NCBI GenBank assembly: GCA_017380575.1
Contig: JAFODS010000046.1
Coordinates: forward strand, 89,506-153,505
DNA from: Clostridia bacterium
GTDB lineage: Bacteria; Bacillota; Clostridia; Oscillospirales; Acutalibacteraceae
Direction of reading: 5' to 3'
Length of the DNA: 64,000 bases
Part shown: positions 16,946 through 24,942 of the stretch, one piece after another
Numbering within the stretch: the first letter of the stretch is position 1
How the letters are laid out: each line of letters starts with the position of its first letter
Position numbers and translations under genes: made by a program
Notes under the pieces: generated by a model
The model's database searches: none
Told to the model about the DNA's origin: nothing
What the model saw: only the letters and a program-made list of their open reading frames with translations

Positions 16946-17965
16946 ATGTTTTTTGATTATCCTATATTTTTTGAAAAGAACCGTGTTTTCCGTGTTTATA
17001 AGGGTGGAAAGCTTTTTGCGGATTTCTTTTCCGATGACTCAACAGACGGCAATTATCCCGAAGAATGGGTAGTTTCTGCAGTTCACGCTCTTAATGAGGG
17101 CAGTACAGACGAATACGAGGGCATTTCAAAAATTCAGGGTGCTGACCTTTATCTCAGCGATGCTCTTAAGGAATATAAAAACGAGCTTCTCGGCGACAGA
17201 GAGGATATCGGAATTCTTACAAAGATTCTTGACAGTGCAATCCGTCTTCCTGTTCAGGCTCACCCGGATAAGGCTTTTTCAAGAGCTCATTTCAACTCTA
17301 ATTACGGTAAAGAAGAAAGCTGGGTTATCCTTGCAACAAGGCCCGATGCGAAGATTTTTTACGGCTTCAAAAAAGGCGTAACAATGGAGCAATTTGAAAA
17401 GGCTATTGAAGCGAGCGAAACAAGCCTCACGGCAATGGAAGAACTGCTTGAATCTTTCCCTGTTAAGTCAGGTGACATCATTTACATCCCTGCAAAAATG
17501 GTTCACGCTATCGGTGCAGGCTGTCTTCTTCTTGAAGTTCAGGAGCCGACGGATTTCACAATTCAGCCTGAACGTTGGTGCGGTGAATACAGACTTTCGG
17601 ATAACGAGATGTATCTCGGTCTTGATAAGAAAACTGCACTTGAATGCTTTGATATGGAAAAAACTTTCCCGGCACCCCTTTCAAGCAAACCGCTTGCAAG
17701 CGAATCGGGAGTTAACTATCAGTCAGTAATTGACGAGAGCATTACAGAAAGCTTCAAGGTAAGAAAGATTATCTTTGACGGTGGCAACTTCGTCCTTGAT
17801 AAGGGTGCTTGCATCTACGTTGTTACTGAGGGCAATGGCAAAATCGTTGGTGACAGCTACGAGAAAGCAGTCACCAAGGGTGATTATTTCTTCGTTCCCG
17901 AAGCAATTAAAAATAAATTCTCAATCACAGGCGAAGATATGACAGTAGTTGAGTGCTATAAATAA
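16946..17965 (+). CDS. class I mannose-6-phosphate isomerase-like protein
   Basis: Zinc cupin enzyme that interconverts mannose-6-phosphate and fructose-6-phosphate. The 339 residues contain the metal ligands Q104 and H106 in VQAHPDKAF, Glu in GKEESW (about 123-124), and a His in KMVHAIGAG (about 190). The short length and the C-terminal small cupin fit the Firmicutes ManA type. The ATG at 16946 follows the kinase stop by 4 bases; a longer in-frame extension into the kinase gene has no ribosome binding site. Its place between the kinase and the alpha-mannosidase points to mannose use. Confidence 0.85.
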   Translation: MFFDYPIFFEKNRVFRVYKGGKLFADFFSDDSTDGNYPEEWVVSAVHALNEGSTDEYEGISKIQGADLYLSDALKEYKNELLGDREDIGILTKILDSAIRLPVQAHPDKAFSRAHFNSNYGKEESWVILATRPDAKIFYGFKKGVTMEQFEKAIEASETSLTAMEELLESFPVKSGDIIYIPAKMVHAIGAGCLLLEVQEPTDFTIQPERWCGEYRLSDNEMYLGLDKKTALECFDMEKTFPAPLSSKPLASESGVNYQSVIDESITESFKVRKIIFDGGNFVLDKGACIYVVTEGNGKIVGDSYEKAVTKGDYFFVPEAIKNKFSITGEDMTVVECYK

Positions 17966-17975
17966 GGAGAAATTT

Positions 17976-20411
17976 ATGGATAAGAAGTATTTTCTTATGG
18001 GCAATGCCCATCTTGATCCCGTATGGCAGTGGAGAGTACCCGAAGGACTTGCACTTGTAAAGTCAACCTTCAAGGCTGCTCTTGACAGAATGGAAGAATT
18101 CCCCGACTATGTTTTCACTTCAGCTTGTGCAGGCTATTATCAGTGGATAAAGCTTTCCGAGCCTGAAATGTTTGAAGAAATAAAGAAAAAGGTTGAAGAG
18201 GGCAGATGGCAGTACACAGGTGCAATGTGGGTACAGCCCGACTGTAACATTCCTTCAGGCGAGGCATTTGCGCGTCATTTCCTTTATTCGCAGAAGTTCT
18301 ATCAGGAAAACTTCGGCAAAAAAGCCGAGTCTGCATACAACGTTGACTCTTTCGGTCACAACGGTATGCTTCCTCAGCTTATGGCAAAGTCCGGCATAAA
18401 AAATTATGTTTATATGCGTCCGCACAGAGGCCCTGAAAAGCCGAACCTTCCGTTTGAAAATCTCCATTGGTGGGAAAGTCCCGACGGAAGCCGTGTTCTT
18501 GCTTTCAGGATTCTTGACGGTTACGGTGACAACCTTCGTGAAGAAAGAATTGAACGCTATGAATCACAGCCGCATTCGCAGATTCTAGCTTACGGTGTCG
18601 GTAACCACGGCGGCGGCCCGTCAATCGAAACTCTTCAGATGGCTGAAAAACTCCGTGAGGGCGAAGGTAAAGAAAAATACATCTATTCGGGTGTTGATAA
18701 ATATTTTGACTATGTCAGAAACAATGAACCCGACGATTTCCCTGTAGTCAAAGAGGATTTACAGCACCATGCAAGCGGTTGCTACAGTGCAAATTCAAAG
18801 GTGAAGATGCTCAACCGTCAGGCTGAAAACGGACTTGTTTATGCAGAAAAGCTTGACGTTATGGCAAATGTTCTTACAGGCTCAGATACACAGACTGACA
18901 GAATTGAAAGAGCGTGGCAAAGGGTTATGTTCAATCAGTTCCACGATATCCTTGCAGGCTGTTCAATCAAGCCTGCTTATGACGATGCTTATTCAGCATT
19001 CGGTTGTGCGAAGGAGGTTGCTCTTGAAGTCGGCACTTTTGCTGCAGAGCGAATTTCGTGGAGAGTAAACACAACAAAGTTCTTCGAAAACGGTGTTCCC
19101 GAACAGCGCGGAAGACTCTGGGTACGTGAGGGCGAAGGTAGTCCGATGGTTGTTTTCAATCCTCATTCTTTCCCTGTAAAGGAATATGTCAGCTTCGGCA
19201 CACAGTGGGTATCGGGTGTTGTTGATTCCAACGATAACGATGTTCCGTTCCAGCTCGTTCGTGCACCTTACACAGACGGTGACCACGTGAATATGTGTAT
19301 GTTCGAAGTCGAGATGCCTGCATTCGGCTACGCTACATATTATATCTATAAAGAAGATCAGAACCACGAAGCAAAGACAATTGAAAATCAGTTTGTTATC
19401 ACGGAAAATTCAATCGAAAACAGCGTTGTAAAGGTTGAATTTGACGCTGACGGTGCAATCAAGTCTTACTTCAATAAGCTTGAAAACAAAGAATATTGTG
19501 CTTCACCAATGAAGGCTGTTGTTTGTGAGGATATTGAAAGCGATACCTGGGGTCATATGGTCTTTGACTATAACAAGGATATCGGCTCTTTCTCCAATGC
19601 AGAGTTTAAAATCCTTGAAGAAGGTACTCTCCGTGCAACGCTCAAGGTAACTTCGTATTATAACGATTCAAAGCTTGAACAGTATTTCACTCTTTACAAG
19701 GACAGCCCGAAGGTGGCTGTAAAGAGCAGAATTAACTTCAAAGAAAAGTACAAGATTCTCAAGCTTACATTCCCGATGAACATCGAAAATCCCGAGGCTG
19801 TTTATTCGATGCCTTACGGATTTATCAAAAAAGCTCCCGACGGACTTGAAGAACCTGCACAGAAATGGATTTCTGTTAACGGTGACAACGGCGGTGTTGC
19901 TCTTATCAATAACGGCAGATACAGCTTCTGTGTCAAGGATAATGAAATGCGAATGGTTGTAGCTCGTACCTGTGCATACCTTGATCATTTCGGTCAGCGT
20001 TCACGTGACGATGAAATCGCATTCATCGATATGGATGAGCTTGAGCTTGAATATGCACTTATTCCGCACGCGAAGGATGACTTCACGGCAGTAGTGAAAG
20101 AAGCTGAAGTTCTTAATATGCCTCTTCAGCTTTATCAGGAAACTCACCATAAGGGCACATTACCGCCTGTTTTTGAGGGCATTACGGTTGACTGTGACAA
20201 TGTTATCGTTACCGCTCTCAAGCTTTCAGAGGACGGAACGGGTTATATCGCACGTGCTGTTGAATGTGCCTCAAAGCCTGTTATGGCAGAGTTCAATTTC
20301 AAGCTTCTTGACAGAAAGTTTGCTTTTGACTTCAAACCGCAGGAAATCAAAACGATTTTCATTCCTAAAGAAGGCGGAAGCGTCAAGGGTGTACCAACAA
20401 CTGAAAAATAA
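17976..20411 (+). CDS. GH38 alpha-mannosidase
   Basis: Cleaves alpha-mannosides, or in MngB-like members mannosyl-glycerate phosphates, by a retaining zinc-dependent mechanism. The 811 residues open with the zinc motif NAHLDPVWQW (H12, D14). The nucleophile Asp124 lies in NVDSFGHNGMLPQL, and the later zinc His in NQFHDILAG. There is no signal peptide, so it works on imported oligosaccharides. The start at 17976 is chosen for AAGGAG six bases upstream. It is the last gene of the operon, followed by a strong terminator. Confidence 0.93.
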   Translation: MDKKYFLMGNAHLDPVWQWRVPEGLALVKSTFKAALDRMEEFPDYVFTSACAGYYQWIKLSEPEMFEEIKKKVEEGRWQYTGAMWVQPDCNIPSGEAFARHFLYSQKFYQENFGKKAESAYNVDSFGHNGMLPQLMAKSGIKNYVYMRPHRGPEKPNLPFENLHWWESPDGSRVLAFRILDGYGDNLREERIERYESQPHSQILAYGVGNHGGGPSIETLQMAEKLREGEGKEKYIYSGVDKYFDYVRNNEPDDFPVVKEDLQHHASGCYSANSKVKMLNRQAENGLVYAEKLDVMANVLTGSDTQTDRIERAWQRVMFNQFHDILAGCSIKPAYDDAYSAFGCAKEVALEVGTFAAERISWRVNTTKFFENGVPEQRGRLWVREGEGSPMVVFNPHSFPVKEYVSFGTQWVSGVVDSNDNDVPFQLVRAPYTDGDHVNMCMFEVEMPAFGYATYYIYKEDQNHEAKTIENQFVITENSIENSVVKVEFDADGAIKSYFNKLENKEYCASPMKAVVCEDIESDTWGHMVFDYNKDIGSFSNAEFKILEEGTLRATLKVTSYYNDSKLEQYFTLYKDSPKVAVKSRINFKEKYKILKLTFPMNIENPEAVYSMPYGFIKKAPDGLEEPAQKWISVNGDNGGVALINNGRYSFCVKDNEMRMVVARTCAYLDHFGQRSRDDEIAFIDMDELELEYALIPHAKDDFTAVVKEAEVLNMPLQLYQETHHKGTLPPVFEGITVDCDNVIVTALKLSEDGTGYIARAVECASKPVMAEFNFKLLDRKFAFDFKPQEIKTIFIPKEGGSVKGVPTTEK

Positions 20412-20416
20412 AAAAC

Positions 20417-20446
20417 AAGGTAGCAACTTTTTACGGTTGCTACCTT
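20417..20446. terminator. bidirectional intrinsic terminator
   Basis: Perfect 11-base arms AAGGTAGCAAC / GTTGCTACCTT with an 8-base loop, T-rich on the plus side and A-rich on the other. It lies between the convergent alpha-mannosidase and acyl-CoA synthetase genes. Confidence 0.9.
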
Positions 20447-20452
20447 AATTTT

Positions 20453-22096
20453 TTACTGTTTAATTTCGTTCTGCTGTGCAACAACGCTTTCTCCGCAGTA
20501 TCTCTTTCGAAGAACAGGCTTTTCAATCTTGCCTGTCGGGTTACGCGGAACTTCGCTGAAGATTATTCTTCTCGGTCTCTTGTACTTCGGAAGGTCAAGG
20601 CAGAAGTCGTTGACATCCTCTTCCGTAAGAGTGCATTCAGGCTTAACTTCAATAACCGCTGCCGCAATTTCGCCAAGTCGTGCATCGGGAATACCGATAA
20701 CCGCTACGTCCTTGATTGCATCGTTCTTACGAAGGAAGTCTTCAATCTGTACGGGGTAAAGGTTTTCACCGCCTGAGATGATAACGTCTTTCTTACGGTC
20801 AACGAGGTAGATGAAGCCGTCCTCGTCCTCCTGTGCCATATCACCTGTGAAGAGCCAACCGTCAGCAAGAACTTCGTTTGTAGACTGTTCGTCGTTGTAG
20901 TAGCAGGTCATAACACCGGGACCCTTGACAGCGAGCTCACCAACGTCACCCTTCGCAACCTCGTTACGGCAAGTGTCAACAATCTTGACTTCCCAACCGA
21001 AGCCTGCTTTACCGATTGCACCGACCTTGTGGATGTTTTCAACACCGAGGTGAACGCAACCGGGGCCGATTGATTCGCTGAGGCCGTAGTTTGTGTCGTA
21101 GTCGTGATTCGGGAAAATTGACTTCCAACGTCTGATAAGGCTGGGCGGAACAGGCTGTGCACCGATGTGCATAAGTCGCCACTGTGAAAGCTCGTATTCA
21201 GAAAGGTCAATGTCACCGCGGTCGATTGAATCGAGGATGTCCTGAGCCCATGGCACAAGAAGCCATACGATAGAGCATTTTTCTTCCGAAACAGCTTTTA
21301 AAATCCATTCAGGCTTAATACCCTTAAGGAGAACTGCTTTACCTCCAACAAGGAAAGAGCCGAACCAGTGCATCTTTGCACCCGTATGGTAAAGGGGAGG
21401 AATGCAAAGGAAAACATCGTCCTTTGTCTGTGAATGGTGGTTCTGCTCAACGCGTGCAGCGTGAACAAGGCTTTCGTGCTTGTGAAGAATTGCCTTCGGG
21501 AAGCCTGTTGTACCTGATGAAAAGTAGATTGCACCATAGTCTTCGTCAGTGATGTCAATCTTCGGAGCGTGAGTTGAACAGTACTGAATGAGTGACTCAT
21601 AGCTCTCTGCAAAAGTCGGACATCCTTCACCTGCATAGAGCCACATTTTAACCTTGGGCATTCTGTGGCAGATTTCTTCAATACGTCCGATGAATTCAGG
21701 ACCGAAAACAACAAATTCTGAATCTGACTTGTTTACGCAGTATTTGATTTCTTCAGCTGTGTAACGGTAATTAAGGGGAACTGCGATTGCACCCGCCTTA
21801 AGAATACCGAAATAAATCGGTAACCACTCAAGACAGTTCATCATAAGAATTGAAACCTTGTCACCCTTCTTGATTCCGCGTGTCATAAGAAGGTTTGCAA
21901 AGCGGTTAGCTTTTTTGTTAAAGTCCTTCCAAGTGATTTCACGGCGGTAAGCCTCGTCGGGCTTAGCCTCAATAAGCGAATAGTCACGCCACGTTACACG
22001 CACACCGTCAGCTTCATTTTTAGGGTTAATTTCAACAAGAGCAATATCATCAGGATAAAGCTCCGCGTTCTTGTCAAGTATTTCTGTAATAGGCAT
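20453..22096 (-). CDS. AMP-dependent acyl-CoA synthetase
   Basis: Activates a carboxylic acid to acyl-AMP and then acyl-CoA. The 547 residues show the phosphate-binding motif YFSSGTTGFPKAIL, the NYGLSESIG A5 motif, GWLFTGDMAQ, the hinge DRKKDVIISGGENLYP, and the catalytic Lys in NPTGKIEKPVL. The substrate is unknown: a medium- or long-chain fatty acid is likely, and a bile acid or aromatic acid is possible. It has its own promoter, overlapped by a 28-base palindrome. Confidence 0.85.
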   Translation of the reverse strand: MPITEILDKNAELYPDDIALVEINPKNEADGVRVTWRDYSLIEAKPDEAYRREITWKDFNKKANRFANLLMTRGIKKGDKVSILMMNCLEWLPIYFGILKAGAIAVPLNYRYTAEEIKYCVNKSDSEFVVFGPEFIGRIEEICHRMPKVKMWLYAGEGCPTFAESYESLIQYCSTHAPKIDITDEDYGAIYFSSGTTGFPKAILHKHESLVHAARVEQNHHSQTKDDVFLCIPPLYHTGAKMHWFGSFLVGGKAVLLKGIKPEWILKAVSEEKCSIVWLLVPWAQDILDSIDRGDIDLSEYELSQWRLMHIGAQPVPPSLIRRWKSIFPNHDYDTNYGLSESIGPGCVHLGVENIHKVGAIGKAGFGWEVKIVDTCRNEVAKGDVGELAVKGPGVMTCYYNDEQSTNEVLADGWLFTGDMAQEDEDGFIYLVDRKKDVIISGGENLYPVQIEDFLRKNDAIKDVAVIGIPDARLGEIAAAVIEVKPECTLTEEDVNDFCLDLPKYKRPRRIIFSEVPRNPTGKIEKPVLRKRYCGESVVAQQNEIKQ

Positions 22097-22126
22097 AATT
22101 GGTCTTCCTTTAATTTGATTTCCGAA

Positions 22127-22168
22127 AGTATAACACTTTAAAGCGGTAAAGTCAATACTTTACCGCTT
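22127..22168 (-). promoter_or_regulatory. acyl-CoA synthetase promoter with overlapping palindrome
   Basis: Minus-strand -35 TTGACT (22150-22155) and -10 TATACT (22127-22132) are 17 bases apart. The -35 box sits in a perfect inverted repeat with 12-base arms AAGCGGTAAAGT / ACTTTACCGCTT and a 4-base centre (22141-22168). It could be a repressor operator for the synthetase gene. It could also act as the transcription end of the upstream tautomerase gene, but there is no T-tract on the minus strand. Confidence 0.6.
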
Positions 22169-22195
22169 ATATTTTTATAAAATTATAAGATTTTA

Positions 22196-22540
22196 TCAGA
22201 AATTTACGCCGTTATATCCCCATTTGTCAGTTTCTTCGTATTTGACGTAAACTCCGCTGCCGTCAATTCCGAGAACATCTTTGCAGATGTTGCAGATTTC
22301 AGCTGTAAGTTCTTCTGCAGAAGCGGGGCTGATTTTTCCGAGTGCACTTACTTCAATGTAAGCAAGCGGAGCTGAATTGTCACCTCTGAACCAGAGTCTG
22401 CAGTTATCTTCAAAACCGAGCATAAGCCAGGCTTCAGTTTTGCCGGGGAGGATTTCGATAGCTTTTCCGAACTTTTCTTTAAGAATTAATTCCTGTTCTT
22501 TTGTGATGGGTGTTGTGGTTTTTGTTGATATCATCGGCAT
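22196..22540 (-). CDS. macrophage migration inhibitory factor (MIF)-like tautomerase
   Basis: A 114-residue member of the tautomerase superfamily that matches MIF along its length. It begins MPMIST, leaving the catalytic N-terminal Pro. A Lys in LPGKTEAW matches MIF Lys32 and a Tyr in GVYVKY matches Tyr95. The SALGKISPASAEELTAEI and KWGYNGVNF segments align with the end of MIF. The MIF CALC redox motif is absent (PLAYIE here). The likely activity is phenylpyruvate or related keto-enol tautomerisation. It is separated from the upstream aldo/keto reductase by 15 bases and so is probably co-transcribed. Confidence 0.8.
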   Translation of the reverse strand: MPMISTKTTTPITKEQELILKEKFGKAIEILPGKTEAWLMLGFEDNCRLWFRGDNSAPLAYIEVSALGKISPASAEELTAEICNICKDVLGIDGSGVYVKYEETDKWGYNGVNF

Positions 22541-22555
22541 AATAAATCGCTCCTT

Positions 22556-23677
22556 TTATTTGATGCTGTCCATTTCAACCTGAAGTTTTGCAAGGTCTTC
22601 ACGGATGCTGATTTTCTGCGGACATTTTGTTTCACAAGCACCGCATTCAATGCAGTTGTGAGCTTTTTCTTCATCCTTTAAGTTTGCCCAACGGTTTTTG
22701 GCATCTTCTGCATTTCCGTAAACTGCATACTTGTTCCAACGGTCAAAGTTTGCGGGGATGTTTACGCCTGCAGGGCAAGGCATACAGTAACGGCAGTCTG
22801 TGCAGCCGTTTCTCATTCTGCTGTTGAGGGTATCTGCAACGTCTTTAACAAGAGCTTTTTCTTCCTCATCAAGAGGCTTGAATTCTCCGAATGTTTTAAG
22901 GTTGTCCTCAACCTGCTCCATTGTGCTCATACCGCTGAGGATAACTTTAACGCCTTCAAGTGTACCGCACCAGCGCATTGCCCATGAAGCTGTTGTTGCA
23001 TCTGCATCCTTAGCCTTGAACTTTGCCTCAACCTCATCGGGAAGCTTTGCAAGTGTACCACCCTTGACAGGTTCCATAACGATAATCGGCACACCAAGCT
23101 TGTTGCAAAGCTCAACTCCTCGTAAACCTGCCTGCTCGCGGATGTCGATGTAATTGAGCTGAAGCTGGACAAAATCCCATTTTCTGTATGAAATAATTTC
23201 TTCAAAAGCTTCATATTCATCGTGGAAAGAAAAACCGAAGTAACGGATTTTGCCTTCTTTTTTAAGATTATCGCAGTAATCAAGAATACCAAGCTCAAGA
23301 ATAGTCTTCCATTTTTCCATATCAACAGCGTGAAGAAGGTAGAAGTCAACGTAATCAACGCCAAGTCTTTCGAGCTGTTCGTTAAAAATTCTTTCTACGT
23401 CTGCAATGCTGTCGAGCTTCCAGATGGGAAGCTTTGTTGCAAGATAAAATGACTCTCTGTCATATTTTTTAAGTGCTCTGCCGACGAACGGCTCGCTTTC
23501 ACCGTCGTGGTACGGATAAGCGGTGTCGTAATAATTAACGCCTGCTTCCATAGCACGGTCAAGCAAACGCTCAGATTCAATTTCATCAATTTTTCCGTCT
23601 TTCATCGGGAAACGCATACAACCGTAGCCGAGAACCGAAGCCTCTGCACCAAGGTTTTCAAATTTTCTTTTCTGCAT
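22556..23677 (-). CDS. aldo/keto reductase with C-terminal ferredoxin domain
   Basis: A 373-residue oxidoreductase. The N-terminal TIM barrel has GYGCMRFP, the catalytic Asp/Tyr in YYDTAYPYHDG, ATKLP, and DFYLLHAVD. The C-terminal about 80 residues carry two Cys-rich motifs, CTDCRYCMPCP and CIECGACETKCP, which should bind iron-sulfur clusters. This architecture is common in anaerobic Clostridia and may couple NAD(P)H and ferredoxin. The substrate is unknown. It heads a pair with the MIF-like gene. Confidence 0.9.
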   Translation of the reverse strand: MQKRKFENLGAEASVLGYGCMRFPMKDGKIDEIESERLLDRAMEAGVNYYDTAYPYHDGESEPFVGRALKKYDRESFYLATKLPIWKLDSIADVERIFNEQLERLGVDYVDFYLLHAVDMEKWKTILELGILDYCDNLKKEGKIRYFGFSFHDEYEAFEEIISYRKWDFVQLQLNYIDIREQAGLRGVELCNKLGVPIIVMEPVKGGTLAKLPDEVEAKFKAKDADATTASWAMRWCGTLEGVKVILSGMSTMEQVEDNLKTFGEFKPLDEEEKALVKDVADTLNSRMRNGCTDCRYCMPCPAGVNIPANFDRWNKYAVYGNAEDAKNRWANLKDEEKAHNCIECGACETKCPQKISIREDLAKLQVEMDSIK

Positions 23678-23716
23678 AAAACTGACCTCCTTGAAAATAA
23701 AGAAAATAACAATGTA

Positions 23717-23782
23717 ATTTTATCATACAGAAAATTAGATTTCAATATTTATATTGAAATTCAGTAATTAATATGGTATTAT
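23717..23782. promoter_or_regulatory. divergent promoters sharing a 22-base perfect palindrome
   Basis: The palindrome ATTTCAATAT-TT-ATATTGAAAT (23739-23760) contains a TTGAAA -35 box on each strand. On the plus strand TTGAAA (23754-23759) is 17 bases from TATTAT (23777-23782), serving the small membrane protein gene. On the minus strand TTGAAA (23740-23745) is 17 bases from TAAAAT (23717-23722), serving the aldo/keto reductase. One dimeric repressor could shut both promoters. Confidence 0.65.
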
Positions 23783-23814
23783 ACCTTAAACGTATTTTAA
23801 AAGGAGGGATAGCG

Positions 23815-24156
23815 ATGAGTGAGCAGGCAAAGAACGAGAAAAAAGAAAAGCTTCCGAAACCGTTTGAAAAGTTCATTTGGCTTCTGATTTCCTGTGTAAT
23901 CGCTGTCGGTGGCTTCTTTTTAAGGACAGGCGATTTTGAAGCACCTCTTTGGTTAAGTATCATCTGTGCTTTGGCTCTTCTTTCTACAATAATTATTGCT
24001 GCACAGAAAGCAAGTGCAGAGCGTGCTGCAGCTGCAGACGATAAAGAGAAAAAACTTAAGTATATGATGAAAACTGCAGTGTATTATTTTTACATACTTG
24101 TCGCCGTTGTTTTTGTTTTTATGTCAATCTGGATTGTAGGAATCCTTACAATATAA
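23815..24156 (+). CDS. small three-helix membrane protein of unknown function
   Basis: The 113 residues start with a strongly charged stretch (Lys/Glu-rich, about residues 3-20). Three hydrophobic segments follow, near FIWLLISCVIAVGGFF, LWLSIICALALLSTIII and YFYILVAVVFVFMSIW. A charged loop separates the last two. The start at 23815 is chosen for AAGGAGGG seven bases upstream; an earlier in-frame ATG at 23773 overlaps the promoter. I do not recognise the family. It shares a divergent control region with the aldo/keto reductase. Confidence 0.8.
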   Translation: MSEQAKNEKKEKLPKPFEKFIWLLISCVIAVGGFFLRTGDFEAPLWLSIICALALLSTIIIAAQKASAERAAAADDKEKKLKYMMKTAVYYFYILVAVVFVFMSIWIVGILTI

Positions 24157-24159
24157 CAG

Positions 24160-24185
24160 AACACCACGTCTTGTGACGTGGTGTT
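24160..24185. terminator. bidirectional intrinsic terminator
   Basis: Perfect 11-base arms AACACCACGTC / GACGTGGTGTT with a TTGT loop, followed on the plus strand by TAATTTTTT. It lies between the convergent small membrane protein gene and lexA. Confidence 0.85.
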
Positions 24186-24199
24186 AATTTTTTATGGGA

Positions 24200-24787
24200 T
24201 TAATAATATCTCATTACAGCGACAACCTTACCGAGGATTGAACAGTCGTCAACAATAATCGGTTCGTAAGTGTCGTTTTCAGGCTGAAGACGGTAATATC
24301 CGTTTTCTTTGTAGAATGTCTTACACGTTGCTTCGTCATCAACCATAGCGATAACGATTTCTCCGTTTCTTGCAAACGGAGTTTTTTCTGCAATAACAAG
24401 GTCACCGTCAAGGATACCTGCCTGAATCATACTTTCACCGCGTATGTGAAGAGCGAAAAGAGGCTTGTCCCTTGAAACTGTTCCTGTGTAGGGGAAATAA
24501 CCCTCAATCTGCTCAACGGCAAGAATCGGTGCACCTGCGGTTACTGTACCGAGAATCGGCACCTGAGTAACGTTATCCGCCTGACCCATAATTCGGATTG
24601 AACGCTTAAGAAGCGGGTCGCGCTGAATGTAGCCGGCAGCCTCAAGAGCGTCGAGATTTGACTGTACGGACGAGGTTGAACGAAGGCCGACTGCTGCACC
24701 TATTTCACGAACTGAAGGCGGAACACCGTCAGTACTTCTTTCAACAAGAAATTCATATATTTTTCGTTGGGTATCATTAATCTGCAT
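24200..24787 (-). CDS. lexA: LexA SOS repressor
   Basis: Represses SOS genes and self-cleaves when RecA is active. The 195-residue form starts MQINDTQRKIYEF, at the ATG preceded by GAAGGGA; an upstream start at 24850 would overlap the promoter. The winged-helix domain covers about 1-65, with VGLRSTSSVQSNL as recognition helix. The cleavage site Ala-Gly is in TVTAGAPILAV, the catalytic Ser in RGESMIQAG and the Lys in VIAEKTPFA. Confidence 0.96.
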   Translation of the reverse strand: MQINDTQRKIYEFLVERSTDGVPPSVREIGAAVGLRSTSSVQSNLDALEAAGYIQRDPLLKRSIRIMGQADNVTQVPILGTVTAGAPILAVEQIEGYFPYTGTVSRDKPLFALHIRGESMIQAGILDGDLVIAEKTPFARNGEIVIAMVDDEATCKTFYKENGYYRLQPENDTYEPIIVDDCSILGKVVAVMRYY

Positions 24788-24820
24788 ACTGAAATCCCTT
24801 CTTTGCACTATTGTTGAGGA

Positions 24821-24862
24821 CATTATATCACACATTTTCAGAAAAAGCAAACATTTGTTTGC
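24821..24862 (-). promoter_or_regulatory. lexA promoter with LexA (SOS) box
   Basis: Perfect inverted repeat GCAAACA-TT-TGTTTGC (24847-24862), close to the Gram-positive SOS box CGAACRNRYGTTYG. It overlaps a -35 TTGCTT, 17 bases from a minus-strand -10 TATAAT (24823-24828). The site supports autoregulation of lexA. The box also lies about 80 bases upstream of the divergent GDPD-like gene, so SOS control of that gene is possible but unproven. Confidence 0.75.
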
Positions 24863-24942
24863 TAAATTATATAAAAATTTTTTCTTTATTTTTTATATAT
24901 TTTGTGCTATAATAATAGAAAAATATGGCATAGGAGAACAAA

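Noticed and set aside
20453-22096. Assignment of the acyl-CoA synthetase as bile acid CoA ligase (BaiB)
   Set aside because: The bile salt hydrolase in the window makes it tempting, but no other bai gene is nearby and the motifs are general to the superfamily.
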